Below, one piece after another: positions 8,143 to 17,355 of a DNA stretch of 64,000 nt. The DNA is taken from positions 4,634 through 68,633 of the forward strand of contig CAYOEJ010000007.1 in NCBI GenBank assembly GCA_964403015.1, given 5' to 3'. The position numbers and the translations under genes are program-made. Below the pieces are notes generated by a model. That model did no database searches. It was given only the letters and a program-made list of their open reading frames with translations, and was not told where the DNA came from. Within the stretch, counting starts at the first letter, position 1, and every line of letters begins with the position of its first letter. Source of the DNA: CAYOEJ01 sp964403015 (GTDB taxonomy: Bacteria; Actinomycetota; Actinomycetes; Actinomycetales; Actinomycetaceae).

Positions 8143-8811
8143 TTAATTTGCAGGACCCTCTAACTGAAGGAAGAAAGGTCCTCGAGCGGCCAATTCTTGG
8201 CGGAACAGCGTGTCCCACTGCGTCCAGGGTTCCTTCGATAGCGAGTCGTTCGTAAAACGCGGATCAGCGGTCACCTCGGTCACGCAAAACTGCGGAATCT
8301 CTAGGTCTACCACGGGTGTGATTCGTTCACACTCCGCGACGATCAGACCCGCGTTCTGGCCTGCGAATACGTCAAACTCCCAGCCGTCTTCGTTGTACCA
8401 GAGCGAGTACCTCTTCTTGAGAACCACGTTGCCTGATCGGGAAATGATCTGGGTTGCTACGTCTCGATCGAGTTCCATCTCCATCTCGTAGCGTTCCCCA
8501 TTCACCGACGGCGACTTCACGGCAATTGTTGCCACAACGGCATCGCCCAGATCCATCGCAAGCAGGTCACTGAGAACCTTGCGTTCGTAAGCACCCACGT
8601 GATCCACACGCTCATCGAAACGAGGAAAGTCGACGTCGGCACCACGGAACGTCAAACGAACCCGGATGGCGTAGCCGCCCTGCGCAAATACATATGCTTG
8701 GACGATGATTTGGGTGGAGCCGTGCTCTACGACCTCAGCTGGAACATTCTCCACAAAAAATTTGCGCTCAAACTCGAAGGGAAATTCCCGCTCACCGTTG
8801 CCCTCAATCAT
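8143..8811 (-). CDS. CYTH domain-containing protein
   Basis: The 222 residues show the CYTH pattern: FERKFFV near the N-terminus (the ExExK-like signature), then RVRLT, YEMEMELD, LKKRYSLWY and a final acidic strand AECERI. CYTH proteins form a tunnel fold with charged residues binding triphosphates and divalent metal; members include thiamine triphosphatase and inorganic triphosphatase. There is no CHAD domain. The substrate cannot be told from sequence. It ends 58 bases before the gntK promoter region and starts 17 bases after the lipoprotein stop, so it probably shares the lipoprotein transcript. Confidence 0.85.
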   Translation of the reverse strand: MIEGNGEREFPFEFERKFFVENVPAEVVEHGSTQIIVQAYVFAQGGYAIRVRLTFRGADVDFPRFDERVDHVGAYERKVLSDLLAMDLGDAVVATIAVKSPSVNGERYEMEMELDRDVATQIISRSGNVVLKKRYSLWYNEDGWEFDVFAGQNAGLIVAECERITPVVDLEIPQFCVTEVTADPRFTNDSLSKEPWTQWDTLFRQELAARGPFFLQLEGPAN

Positions 8812-8828
8812 GACTCAAGACTAGTGGG

Positions 8829-10430
8829 CTATCGCAGCGGGCGCAGGTAATAAAGCTCTTCGCCATCCCATTCAAAGAACATATCGGCAGAGTGTCCAGA
8901 TCCCACAATTGCCGTTGTTCCGTCACCGTTGATGGCCTCGCCGGTCAGCGCGTTGATCAACTGCTGCTCTTCTCCCGCGAAAATGAAAGGTGCGCCCTTG
9001 AAAAGGGGGTTACTCTCTAACCCGTTGACCTGCAGATCCGCGTTGGCTGGTACGTCCACGCCTTCCGGCAACTGCCATCGCGAGTGGGGCACCCATCGTC
9101 CATCAGACAACATTGCAGGCTGCGGCGTAGCCGACTGTTGTAGCGCGCTCAGTTGCTCTGCTAGGGCACTCGCAAGCTCGCGCGTGTCCGTGTCATGGTC
9201 CATGGCGAAGAGCGCGAAGTTATGGGCCGCGCTGGTCGCATCCACCTCGGTGATCCGGACTTGGAAGCCCGAGCGGTCATACTCGACAATCCTCGTTGCA
9301 CTCACGGAGCGATTGTCTGTTGGCTCGGGCTCATCTTCTGGTCCGTCTGTTTCGGGGGCCTCCGGATCGGTTGTGGTTTCCGCAGCAGTCTGGCCCTCCT
9401 CCGGTTCCCCGTCAGACTCGCTGGCTGACGATAATGATTCCTCTTGGGAGGATTGCTCGGTTTCCTCGTCGGATACTGGAGACTCCTGATCAGCTAGTGG
9501 CGACTCTTGGTCAGCGGGTTCTGCGGTTGCAGCAGAACCGTCATTTGACTCAGAATCGTCGTTCGCGCCCGAGACGGGTTCGTCTTCGAGCGGGTTCGCG
9601 TCACCGGTATCGCGCCCTTCCGAAAATTCGATGCACACCAAACCGTCTTCGAGCGAGTAGCACTCATCGCCCGAGACGCGTTCCAATTCGGGGTAGAACA
9701 CGAAGTCGCTAGAGCCAACGGCGTCTCCAATGCGAATCATGTCGTGACCGATCTCGGCTTGCTCATCGCCAAGGATGACTCGGCCGTCGTCGATCACCCG
9801 ACCAGACTCGTTGACGATAGCCGCGAGCGCAAGATCGCGATCTTCCTTTATGACGCCGAGGCCCGAATCATAGGCGCCAACAATTTCAGGAATGTCCTGG
9901 TCGAGAGGGTTATCCGTGGTCCACCGGTAAAGCTCGTCGCCATTTCGAGATTGCAGGATAATGAGATCAGTGGCAGCCTGCTCGCGATCTCCGACCGAAA
10001 GATAGGTCTTGCCACTCAGCGCGTCGAGAGACTTCACCGGCTGATCCTCTGGCACGTCATAGGTCCACTTCATCAGTGTCCGACCCGAACTCGACACCTC
10101 AAAGGCCGTGAGCACGGTTGCGCCGTCGTCATCCATAGCGACGACGACCGTACTGGCCTGCCTATCGAACGCCACTAACACCGGCTCCTCGGCGAGCGGA
10201 ACGGCCCAGTCTCGCTCTGCCCCGTTCTCGTACGGGTTGCGCCCCTGGTCCTGCGTTGGTTCATGGGTCGGTTCTGGCGCGACTGTGGACGACGGCGTTT
10301 GCGTGGGTGTGGTTGGATCGGGCGATGCCGGGGCCGGTGGACTAAAAATGCCCGAAGCGCTACAGCCCGCAAGCGTGGCCACGCATGAGAGGGCGAGCAT
10401 TCCGCGAACGGTTCGGCGCTGGTGTGCCAT
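8829..10430 (-). CDS. Large secreted lipoprotein of unknown function
   Basis: About 533 residues. The N-terminus has basic residues, a hydrophobic stretch and the lipobox LAGC followed by SASG, so it should be a lipid-anchored exported protein. A Pro/Thr-rich linker follows, then repeated beta-strand units resembling a propeller (VLVAFDRQASTVVVAMDDD), then a long acidic Ser/Glu/Asp linker at residues about 280-380 with repeated DQESP elements, and a C-terminal domain. The ATG at 10430 has GGAGAG upstream and gives the complete signal peptide; the longer frame would place 16 extra residues before it. No function can be assigned. Confidence 0.8.
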   Translation of the reverse strand: MAHQRRTVRGMLALSCVATLAGCSASGIFSPPAPASPDPTTPTQTPSSTVAPEPTHEPTQDQGRNPYENGAERDWAVPLAEEPVLVAFDRQASTVVVAMDDDGATVLTAFEVSSSGRTLMKWTYDVPEDQPVKSLDALSGKTYLSVGDREQAATDLIILQSRNGDELYRWTTDNPLDQDIPEIVGAYDSGLGVIKEDRDLALAAIVNESGRVIDDGRVILGDEQAEIGHDMIRIGDAVGSSDFVFYPELERVSGDECYSLEDGLVCIEFSEGRDTGDANPLEDEPVSGANDDSESNDGSAATAEPADQESPLADQESPVSDEETEQSSQEESLSSASESDGEPEEGQTAAETTTDPEAPETDGPEDEPEPTDNRSVSATRIVEYDRSGFQVRITEVDATSAAHNFALFAMDHDTDTRELASALAEQLSALQQSATPQPAMLSDGRWVPHSRWQLPEGVDVPANADLQVNGLESNPLFKGAPFIFAGEEQQLINALTGEAINGDGTTAIVGSGHSADMFFEWDGEELYYLRPLR

Positions 10431-10536
10431 TTGCTCTCCTCGGATGTGATGGATACCCGCTAAGAATATCCGATACACCGCTCACGAGTAATGGGACCAC
10501 TTTGCTCAGCGGTTCAACAACGACCATGATTAACCT

Positions 10537-11802
10537 ATGGACGTGCCGAGCAATCTCCCCACCGCCGCCGATGTCTCGCGGGCTGCCGCGATCCTTGAAG
10601 AACACACAGTGTTGCGAAATACGCCGCTGGACTACTCACCGCGCCTGTCACGTGATTCTGGCCACGAGGTCTTTCTCAAGCGTGAGGACGTCCAAGTAGG
10701 ACGGTCCTATAAAGCGCGCGGGGCTTACACCGTGATCGCCTCTCTCACTGAGGAAGAACAGGCGAGCGGCGTAGTCTGCGCATCGGCGGGGAACCACGCG
10801 CAAGGCGTTGCGTTTGCCTGCAGCCAGCTCCAGATCGAAGGCACAATTTTCATCCCTTCCACCACACCTCGCCAAAAGCGCGCGCGGATCGCCGATATCG
10901 GCGAAGGCTGGGTCACGCTTCAGGTAGTCGGGTCTACGTTCGATGAGTCCTCTGCCGCCGCCATTGCCTACGCACTTGAACATGGCGCCATTTACGTTCA
11001 CCCCTTCGACGATCCGCGGACGATCGCAGGTCAAGGAACTGTCATCAAGGAAACGTTCGACGCTATGCCGAAGCTGCCGGCCGCCGTCGTCGTCCCCATT
11101 GGCGGAGGCGGTCTCGTAGCAGGTACCGCACTGTGGGTGAAGCACCACCATCCCGAGGTGAAGGTCATCGGGGTAGAACCCGAAGGTGCGCGCTCGATGC
11201 AGGCTGCGCTCGACGCGGGTGGGCCAGTGACGCTCGAAAAGGTCGATTCGTTCGTCGATGGCGCGGCCGTTGCGCGCGCGGGTGCGTTGACGTATCAGAT
11301 TGTTCGCGAATTGGTCGATGAGATTGTCTCGGTGCCCGAGGGGGCGATCTGTTCCGAGATGCTTGAGCTGTACCAGGTGGAAGGCATTATCGCTGAGCCA
11401 GCCGGGGCGCTCGCGACCACGGCGCTCGGTGGATACATCAAGGATCTGCCTGCCGGGCCGGTTGTCTGCATTATTTCTGGCGGGAACAACGACGTGTCAC
11501 GCTATGACGACATCGTGGAGCGATCCATGATTCACGAGGGCCTCCGCCACTACTTCCTAGTCACCTTCCCACAGCGGCCCGGAGCGCTTCGCAGCTTCCT
11601 CGACGACGTGCTCTCGGACGGTGAAGACATCGTCCTGTTCGAATACACCAAGAAGAACAACCGCGAAACCGGGCCGGCACTGGTAGGTATCGAGATCGAG
11701 GATCCTTCCGGCATCGATTCACTACTTGACCGCATGGCCGATTCCGGCATTGAGATTGAAAAGCTTGAACCTAATTCACCCGCATTCGAGTTCGTTTTCT
11801 GA
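10537..11802 (+). CDS. ilvA: Threonine ammonia-lyase (biosynthetic threonine deaminase)
   Basis: PLP enzyme that converts threonine to 2-oxobutanoate, the first committed step to isoleucine. The PLP-binding lysine is in GRSYKARGAY near residue 60, the phosphate-binding glycine loop is PIGGGGLVAG, and SGGNNDVS follows. The C-terminal 90 residues form an ACT-like domain (VTFPQRPGALRSFLDDVL), giving the 421-residue short regulatory form seen in Corynebacterium. No strong Shine-Dalgarno precedes the ATG; a leaderless transcript is possible. The gene is transcribed divergently from the lipoprotein. Confidence 0.95.
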   Translation: MDVPSNLPTAADVSRAAAILEEHTVLRNTPLDYSPRLSRDSGHEVFLKREDVQVGRSYKARGAYTVIASLTEEEQASGVVCASAGNHAQGVAFACSQLQIEGTIFIPSTTPRQKRARIADIGEGWVTLQVVGSTFDESSAAAIAYALEHGAIYVHPFDDPRTIAGQGTVIKETFDAMPKLPAAVVVPIGGGGLVAGTALWVKHHHPEVKVIGVEPEGARSMQAALDAGGPVTLEKVDSFVDGAAVARAGALTYQIVRELVDEIVSVPEGAICSEMLELYQVEGIIAEPAGALATTALGGYIKDLPAGPVVCIISGGNNDVSRYDDIVERSMIHEGLRHYFLVTFPQRPGALRSFLDDVLSDGEDIVLFEYTKKNNRETGPALVGIEIEDPSGIDSLLDRMADSGIEIEKLEPNSPAFEFVF

Positions 11803-11907
11803 TTTCGAGCGAGGCTGATTTCGGATTCGGCCCAGTATTGGCGCCGCGGTTCTGATTCAGCCCGAGACTCGCGCTAGCATTGGCATAACTTAAGAATTGG
11901 AGCCTCC

Positions 11908-12828
11908 ATGTCCCACAGCTCGCAGCCAGAAAGCGGATCACCAACTTCGTCGATGCCGCCATATGTACCCGGCTCACCAGCGCAACCGCGCTCGAACAAG
12001 ACTTTGATGATTGTCCTCATTGTCGTTGCGATGGTTCTCGTGGGTCTCGCTGCATACTTTTTCGGTGCGAACTCCGGTCGCAGTTCGAGCTCAGCGGCAA
12101 CCGAGCAGACAACGCAGGCCGATCCGGCTGAGGGACAGAATCAGGGTCAGGGCGAAGAGTCTGGCGAGGAGACCGATGGTTCCGGCGGCACTGGTGATCC
12201 GGCGCAAGGCGACGCGGAAAGCGAGGAGGCGAGCGAAGAGCGTGCCCCGCTGGCCCCTGTTGCTCCCGAGCTTGCGCAGGTGATTGATGACCTCCATCGT
12301 CTTGATCCGGACGATCCCTACGCACTGGGCGACGTGGATGCGACCATCGTGATCGAGATGTATTCCGACTATCGATGCGGTTACTGCATCGAGTTCTCCA
12401 CGACCGTGCTCCCCGAGCTCCAGGAACACTTCGACAACGGTACGGCAAGGCTCGAATACAACAGCTTGCCGGTGCTCGGCGATCAATCGGTTCTCGCTGC
12501 ACAGGCATCTCACGCAGCAGCAGAGCAAGACATGTTCTGGGAGTACCACGAGGCTTTGATGGACGGGCATCAAGACTTTACTGAGGACGGCCTTGTTGCA
12601 CTCGCTAACGAGGTTGGGATTCCCGACGCCGAACAGTTCCGTACCACGATGACCGCTGCGGATACCGTGGCAGAGGTGAACGCGAGCAGAGATCAGGCAC
12701 TCGGCATGGGCATTACAGGTACCCCCGCGTTTATCGTCGGTTACTCTTACGTGCCAGGGTTCGTGGATGTGGATACGTTCAATCAGGTTATTGAACAAGA
12801 ACTGACCCGCCCGGAACACAGCAACTAA
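11908..12828 (+). CDS. Membrane-anchored DsbA-like thioredoxin-fold protein
   Basis: 306 residues: a Pro/Ser-rich cytoplasmic start, one transmembrane helix (about 32-53, LMIVLIVVAMVLVGLAAYFF), a 70-residue Glu/Gly/Ser-rich linker, then a DsbA-type domain outside the membrane. The redox motif CGYC appears in YSDYRCGYCIEFS and the cis-proline loop in GTPAFIVG. It is expected to oxidise or isomerise disulfides in exported proteins. The start has GGAG seven bases upstream. The acyltransferase gene follows after 14 bases, so the two are probably co-transcribed. Confidence 0.9.
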   Translation: MSHSSQPESGSPTSSMPPYVPGSPAQPRSNKTLMIVLIVVAMVLVGLAAYFFGANSGRSSSSAATEQTTQADPAEGQNQGQGEESGEETDGSGGTGDPAQGDAESEEASEERAPLAPVAPELAQVIDDLHRLDPDDPYALGDVDATIVIEMYSDYRCGYCIEFSTTVLPELQEHFDNGTARLEYNSLPVLGDQSVLAAQASHAAAEQDMFWEYHEALMDGHQDFTEDGLVALANEVGIPDAEQFRTTMTAADTVAEVNASRDQALGMGITGTPAFIVGYSYVPGFVDVDTFNQVIEQELTRPEHSN

Positions 12829-12842
12829 GCCAAGGAACACAC

Positions 12843-13457
12843 ATGTCGCTAAAGACTCTAATCTCGAAGACCTTCCAGAAGTTCTCCAAGTGGGAGGTCG
12901 AATACGAGCCGCTACCGAAAAAGGCCGTTGTGATTGGCGCACCACACACGTCCTATTGGGATGGCATTTTCATGGCGGTAGCGTTCTTCGATGCGGGGCG
13001 AGATTTCAAGTTTCTAGTGAAAAACTCGATGATCAATGGGCCGCTCAGTCCGCTCGTTAAGTGGGTGGGCGGCGTCGGCGTTAACCGGAGCGCCTCTAAT
13101 GGCATGGTCAACGACATCGTCGGTCAGGCAAAGGATGCCGAGGACTTCCTTCTGGTGATCGCACCAAAGGGCACGCGCTCGCGCCGCGAGTACTGGAAGT
13201 CCGGCTTCTACCACATCGCCTACATGGCGGATATCCCCGTGGTGCTTGGCTACATCGATGCCGAAAACAAGCGTTATGGCTGGGCAGGGTCCATCAAACT
13301 CACCGGTGATGTCAGCGCCGATATGGATAAAATTCGTGCTTTCTATGCGGACAAGGTAGGTAAGCGTCCGCACCTAGGTTGCGTCCCGAGGCTGCGAGTT
13401 GAGGACGAGGAGCCACAGCCACGACCCGAGGATGACGAGTCCGCTCAGCTACAATAA
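12843..13457 (+). CDS. 1-acyl-sn-glycerol-3-phosphate acyltransferase family protein
   Basis: A 204-residue PlsC-like acyltransferase. The catalytic HX4D motif reads HTSYWDG near residue 37, and the second block reads APKGTRSR where most relatives have EGTRS. There is no clear transmembrane helix, so it is a short cytoplasmic or peripheral form. It would transfer acyl groups to lysophosphatidate or a related acceptor. The C-terminal 25 residues are acidic and probably disordered. Family is certain, acceptor is not. Confidence 0.88.
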   Translation: MSLKTLISKTFQKFSKWEVEYEPLPKKAVVIGAPHTSYWDGIFMAVAFFDAGRDFKFLVKNSMINGPLSPLVKWVGGVGVNRSASNGMVNDIVGQAKDAEDFLLVIAPKGTRSRREYWKSGFYHIAYMADIPVVLGYIDAENKRYGWAGSIKLTGDVSADMDKIRAFYADKVGKRPHLGCVPRLRVEDEEPQPRPEDDESAQLQ

Positions 13458-13588
13458 GCGCTGATAAACGGGACGTTATTCCCAAAATTCCGCAGCGCGA
13501 CGCAGAAATGTGACATTCTTTGGTCTCCGACTGCCGTCAGTAGCGAATCTTCGATAGTCTTTCGTGCCATTTCTGCAAGAATTCGAAC

Positions 13589-14089
13589 ATGGTGAAGAAG
13601 AAATCAGATCAAAGCGGGGACACCAAGGATCCCAAGCTGACTCGATTAGAGGCGAGAAAGCTCCAGCGCGACGCCCTAGATTCTGTAAATTCGAACTTCA
13701 GCGTCATAATGACGATGCTGGAGAACCAGAATGTTCTACTCACCGGCGGCGCAGCTAGTACAAAGAAGCCTGATCCCGCCCATCAGTTCAGTTCCGACGT
13801 GGATATCAAAGCGGGTCTCGACAACATCGATATTGACTCCGTGTCATCTCAGTTAGCAGCGCTTGGCAGTCCCGTACGTCTTGAGATTCTTCGCCTGTGT
13901 GCGGACGGCCCCATGAAGGTCCGCGAGCTCGCAGATAAGCTCGGCAAGGGGACCACGGGTCAGGTTTACCACCATCTACGCCAACTCACCGTGGCAAACT
14001 GGCTACGCTCAGCGGGCAAAGCAACCTACGAGATTAACGAGAAGCGTATTCCCGCTCTTCTCGCGATCTTCAACGCCTCAGAAAGCTGA
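13589..14089 (+). CDS. ArsR-like winged-helix transcriptional regulator
   Basis: 166 residues. The C-terminal 80 form a winged helix: LGSPVRLEILRLCADGPMKV is the typical first helix, VRELADKLGKGTTGQVYHHLRQL the recognition region, followed by the wing. The N-terminal 80 residues are charged and unlike other regulators. No metal-binding cysteines are seen, so it is not a metal sensor of the classical kind. It precedes the FGGY kinase gene by 114 bases on the same strand and could control it, but no operator was recognised. Confidence 0.78.
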   Translation: MVKKKSDQSGDTKDPKLTRLEARKLQRDALDSVNSNFSVIMTMLENQNVLLTGGAASTKKPDPAHQFSSDVDIKAGLDNIDIDSVSSQLAALGSPVRLEILRLCADGPMKVRELADKLGKGTTGQVYHHLRQLTVANWLRSAGKATYEINEKRIPALLAIFNASES

Positions 14090-14203
14090 ACCGACCGAAA
14101 TCCTGAGACGGTCCACTATTTTCACTAGCAACTAAAGCTCCCCGCCGCGTCCAGCGACGGCATATGATGTTGGGACTGAGAATCTCACCGTTAGGGGATG
14201 GCC

Positions 14204-15769
14204 GTGGCTAAGTTTCAGACGAAAATTGAAGACGCAGTCGAACCATTTGTGCTCGGGCTCGACGTCGGGTCCACAGCGAGTCGTGGCGGGCTTTACGACG
14301 CACGTGGTCTGCCGATTTACGGCCACAAGTTCAAGGTCCCACACACCTTTACTACCGGCACCGACGGCGAATCGACAATCGACCCCGATCAGGTAGTCGA
14401 CGAGATCCGCGAGATCCTCGACCGCTGCGCACCCAAGGAACTTGCCGGAAAAATCGGTGGCGTGGCCATTGATACGTTCTCCGCGTCGCTCGTGGGTGTG
14501 GGTTCGGATGGTCATGCCGTCACTCCCTGCTACACGTATGCGGACTCTCGTTCAAGCGCGCAGGTAACGAAGCTACGCCAAGAGTTTGACGAGTCCGAAA
14601 TGCAGCAGCGCACCGGCACTCGCTTTCACAACTCCTACCTGCTTCCCACTCTCCTGTGGCTCCGCGAGGAACACTCGGCACTCTTTTCCAAGGTAGATCG
14701 CTGGATGGCGCTCGGAGAGTATATCTATCACCGCATTCTTGGAGTGACCGCGATCGGGACGGCAGGTGCGGCGTGGACCGGCCTGCTCGATAGACGAAGC
14801 GGTGAATGGGATCGCGAACTCCTCGACTACTGCGGTGTTAGGCCCGAGCAGATGGGCGAGATTCGTGATCCCGACCAACCGCTCGAGCCCGCAAACGACG
14901 ACATAGCTCAGATCTGGCCCGCCCTCGAGGGCGCCAAATGGTTCCCCGTCATCGCAGACGGCCTCGCCTCCAACATTGGCGCAGGTGCCCCGGACGAAGA
15001 CTCCATGGCCCTTTCGGCCGCTACCTCCGGGGCCATGCGCGTGGTCCTCCACGCCATTCCTGACGAAATTCCCCCGGGTCTGTGGTGCTATCGCGTTGAT
15101 CGCAACCGCTCGATTCTTGGAGGGGCTATTAACGACGTCGGTCGCGCGGTTTCGTGGGCGGACGAGACTTTTGATTTGAGCGTTGCTTCCGCTGCGGATC
15201 ACGATGTGGTGAGCGCTATTTCGGTGGTGGATCCGGAGCAGAATCAGCAAACTGATTACGATCACGGTGATCGGATAATGAGGCAGGACCCTAACGCCTC
15301 AACTCCACTCGTTTTGCCGTTTTTAACGGGTGAGCGGGCCACGGGATGGGCCGCGGGTGCTAAGGCGATGATTGTCGATGTTGTTGCGGCATCGGACGGA
15401 CCAGCCATGTACCGCGGAGTGATGGAAGGCGTCGCGCTTACCTATGTGCGAGTTCTGGATCAACTGATCGAAGCGACTGGCAAACGGCCGGAGGAGATTC
15501 GTGCATCTGGGCGTATCACTCAGGATCTGCCTAACTTCCAGGCGGTCCTTGCGGATGCACTTAACGTTCCCGTGCTTCCCATCGACATCAAGCGTGCGAC
15601 CCTTCACGGCACGGCGCTACTCGCTCTGGAAACTATTGCCCCCGATGTCGAGCGAGAAGATGTTCTACTCGCGAATCGTTTTGAGCCTCGCGAGGATAAT
15701 CGCGAACACTACGATCGCGCGATGAAGCGATTTAACGAGGTCTATGACGCTTTGATCGACGGCGCTTAG
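14204..15769 (+). CDS. FGGY-family carbohydrate kinase, gluconokinase-like
   Basis: About 521 residues with the two actin-like domains of FGGY kinases: the phosphate-1 loop LGLDVGSTASRG at the N-terminus, AIDTFSASLVGVG, the ATSGAMRV adenosine-region motif typical of gluconate kinases, LPFLTGERATGW and ASGRITQDLPNFQ near the end. Likely substrate is gluconate, though other sugar acids or polyols cannot be excluded. I take the GTG at 14204 because AGGGG lies six bases upstream; the ATG at 14198 would directly abut that sequence. It duplicates in principle the activity of the small gntK at 7491. Confidence 0.85.
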   Translation: MAKFQTKIEDAVEPFVLGLDVGSTASRGGLYDARGLPIYGHKFKVPHTFTTGTDGESTIDPDQVVDEIREILDRCAPKELAGKIGGVAIDTFSASLVGVGSDGHAVTPCYTYADSRSSAQVTKLRQEFDESEMQQRTGTRFHNSYLLPTLLWLREEHSALFSKVDRWMALGEYIYHRILGVTAIGTAGAAWTGLLDRRSGEWDRELLDYCGVRPEQMGEIRDPDQPLEPANDDIAQIWPALEGAKWFPVIADGLASNIGAGAPDEDSMALSAATSGAMRVVLHAIPDEIPPGLWCYRVDRNRSILGGAINDVGRAVSWADETFDLSVASAADHDVVSAISVVDPEQNQQTDYDHGDRIMRQDPNASTPLVLPFLTGERATGWAAGAKAMIVDVVAASDGPAMYRGVMEGVALTYVRVLDQLIEATGKRPEEIRASGRITQDLPNFQAVLADALNVPVLPIDIKRATLHGTALLALETIAPDVEREDVLLANRFEPREDNREHYDRAMKRFNEVYDALIDGA

Positions 15770-15785
15770 GAGAGCCGTCTTTCCG

Positions 15786-16367
15786 TCACCCTAGGTCTCT
15801 AGCCGTACCTTGCTCTCGTACTGCGCGCTTGCTTTCCTGGCGCAATAGGGCTTCCTTAAGTTCGGTGCCGCCGCCGTAGTTCCCGAGTTTTTGCGCGGCG
15901 CTGGCCGAACTGGGCAGGATCCTGTGGCACGGCACGATCAGAAACCAAGGATTTCGTGCGCATGCGCTGCCGGCAGCTCGCGCAGCGCCCGGGCTGCCGG
16001 CCTGCTCCGCTAGCTCCTTATATGTCATTGTTTGACCCTTGCCGAGCGTTGTCATCGCCTCCCACGCACGCTGCTGAAATTCGCTGCCTGCATTCACCCG
16101 AGGCAGTGTGTCGAAGGAGTTTGCTTCGCCTCTCCCCCACGCGTCTAGCGCCGCAAAGGTGTCCTGGGCGGTTGCGCGCACACGCTGCGGAATCTCTGAT
16201 GGGTCCGCCTCCGGCAAAATCGTCTCTAGCGCAACGGGATCGCCGAAGGTTGAGTAAACGAGGGCGCCGTCGTCGTCCACAACAAAAACAAACGGACGCG
16301 AGTCGATCACCGAATCTCCCGTGCGGAATCGGTAGACGAACTGGTGGTGTTCGCTCTTCGTGCTCAT
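15786..16367 (-). CDS. ogt: Methylated-DNA--[protein]-cysteine S-methyltransferase
   Basis: Suicide repair protein that moves the alkyl group from O6-alkylguanine to its own cysteine. The active motif PCHRILPSS is preceded by NPWFLIV, and the helix-turn-helix that flips the base is visible in TYKELAEQAGSPGAARAAGSACARN. At 193 residues it has an N-terminal domain like Ogt, without the Ada regulator domain. It is divergent from the aldo/keto reductase gene with only 38 bases between starts. Confidence 0.95.
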   Translation of the reverse strand: MSTKSEHHQFVYRFRTGDSVIDSRPFVFVVDDDGALVYSTFGDPVALETILPEADPSEIPQRVRATAQDTFAALDAWGRGEANSFDTLPRVNAGSEFQQRAWEAMTTLGKGQTMTYKELAEQAGSPGAARAAGSACARNPWFLIVPCHRILPSSASAAQKLGNYGGGTELKEALLRQESKRAVREQGTARDLG

Positions 16368-16405
16368 AGCGCTACCCTACGCTCCGGCAGTGGGACAATA
16401 GAAGC

Positions 16406-17236
16406 ATGATTACTAAGCTAAATTCTGGCCACACCATTCCCTCCGTCGGTTTCGGCACCTATCTGGTGGATCCGAAGGATACAAAAGACACCGTCGCACT
16501 TGCGCTCTACGCAGGCTACCGCCATATCGACACCGCGCAGATGTACGGAAACGAGGCCGGTGTGGGTGACGCCCTCGTGGAAACAGCCACGAATCGCGAG
16601 GCTGTCTTCATCACCACCAAGCTCAATAACGGCAATCATGAACCCGACGTTGCACGTCGGACATTCGCGGAGTCGCTTGAGAAATTACAGACCGACTATG
16701 TGGACCTTTTCCTTATCCACTGGCCGCTCAAGATGCATTACAACGGTGATTTCGTCTCGACCTACAAGGTGATGGAAGAGTTCGTTGCCGATGGCCGCGC
16801 GCGATCCATCGGCGTATCGAACTTCCAGATCGCCCACCTCGAAGAGCTCCTCGAGGCCACCGACATCGTGCCAGCCGTGAACCAGATCGAACTCCACCCC
16901 TACTTCCAGAATCGGGAGCTTGCCAATTTCTGCCAAGAGAAGGGAATCGCCGTTGAATCGTGGTCCCCTCTCGGCCGCGGAAAGGAACTCGAGGATCCGG
17001 TCATTAAGGACATCGCCGGACGAATTGGCGCCAAGCCCTCGCAGGTAGTTCTTGCGTGGCACCGTTCAAAGGGATACATCACGATCCCGAAGTCGAGCAA
17101 TCGCGAGCGCCAAGTCGAAAACCTCGATTCTCTCAACGTCACGCTCAGCGATTCAGATATTGCGGCCATTGACGCACTCGATAAGGGTGAAGAAGGCAGG
17201 CAGGGTCCGAACCCTGATACATTTGCCAAGATCTAG
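16406..17236 (+). CDS. Aldo/keto reductase (2,5-diketo-D-gluconate reductase-like)
   Basis: 276-residue TIM-barrel NADPH oxidoreductase. The family signatures GYRHIDTAQMYGNEAGVG (catalytic Asp and Tyr), the lysine in TTKLNN, the histidine in LFLIHWPLK, GVSNFQ, and the NADPH-binding ITIPKSSNRERQVENL are all present. Members of this subgroup reduce diketogluconate, methylglyoxal and other small carbonyls; which one is used here is unknown. Confidence 0.93.
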   Translation: MITKLNSGHTIPSVGFGTYLVDPKDTKDTVALALYAGYRHIDTAQMYGNEAGVGDALVETATNREAVFITTKLNNGNHEPDVARRTFAESLEKLQTDYVDLFLIHWPLKMHYNGDFVSTYKVMEEFVADGRARSIGVSNFQIAHLEELLEATDIVPAVNQIELHPYFQNRELANFCQEKGIAVESWSPLGRGKELEDPVIKDIAGRIGAKPSQVVLAWHRSKGYITIPKSSNRERQVENLDSLNVTLSDSDIAAIDALDKGEEGRQGPNPDTFAKI

Positions 17237-17355
17237 ACCCCTCGGGGCCGAGGTTTGTTGCTGCCTTTCCAGTGCGTAAACCGCCACAGTCAACACGCTG
17301 ACCTCGGAGTATGATCTGAAATATCGCGCACTCGCGCGGCTCGGAAGGAAACATC

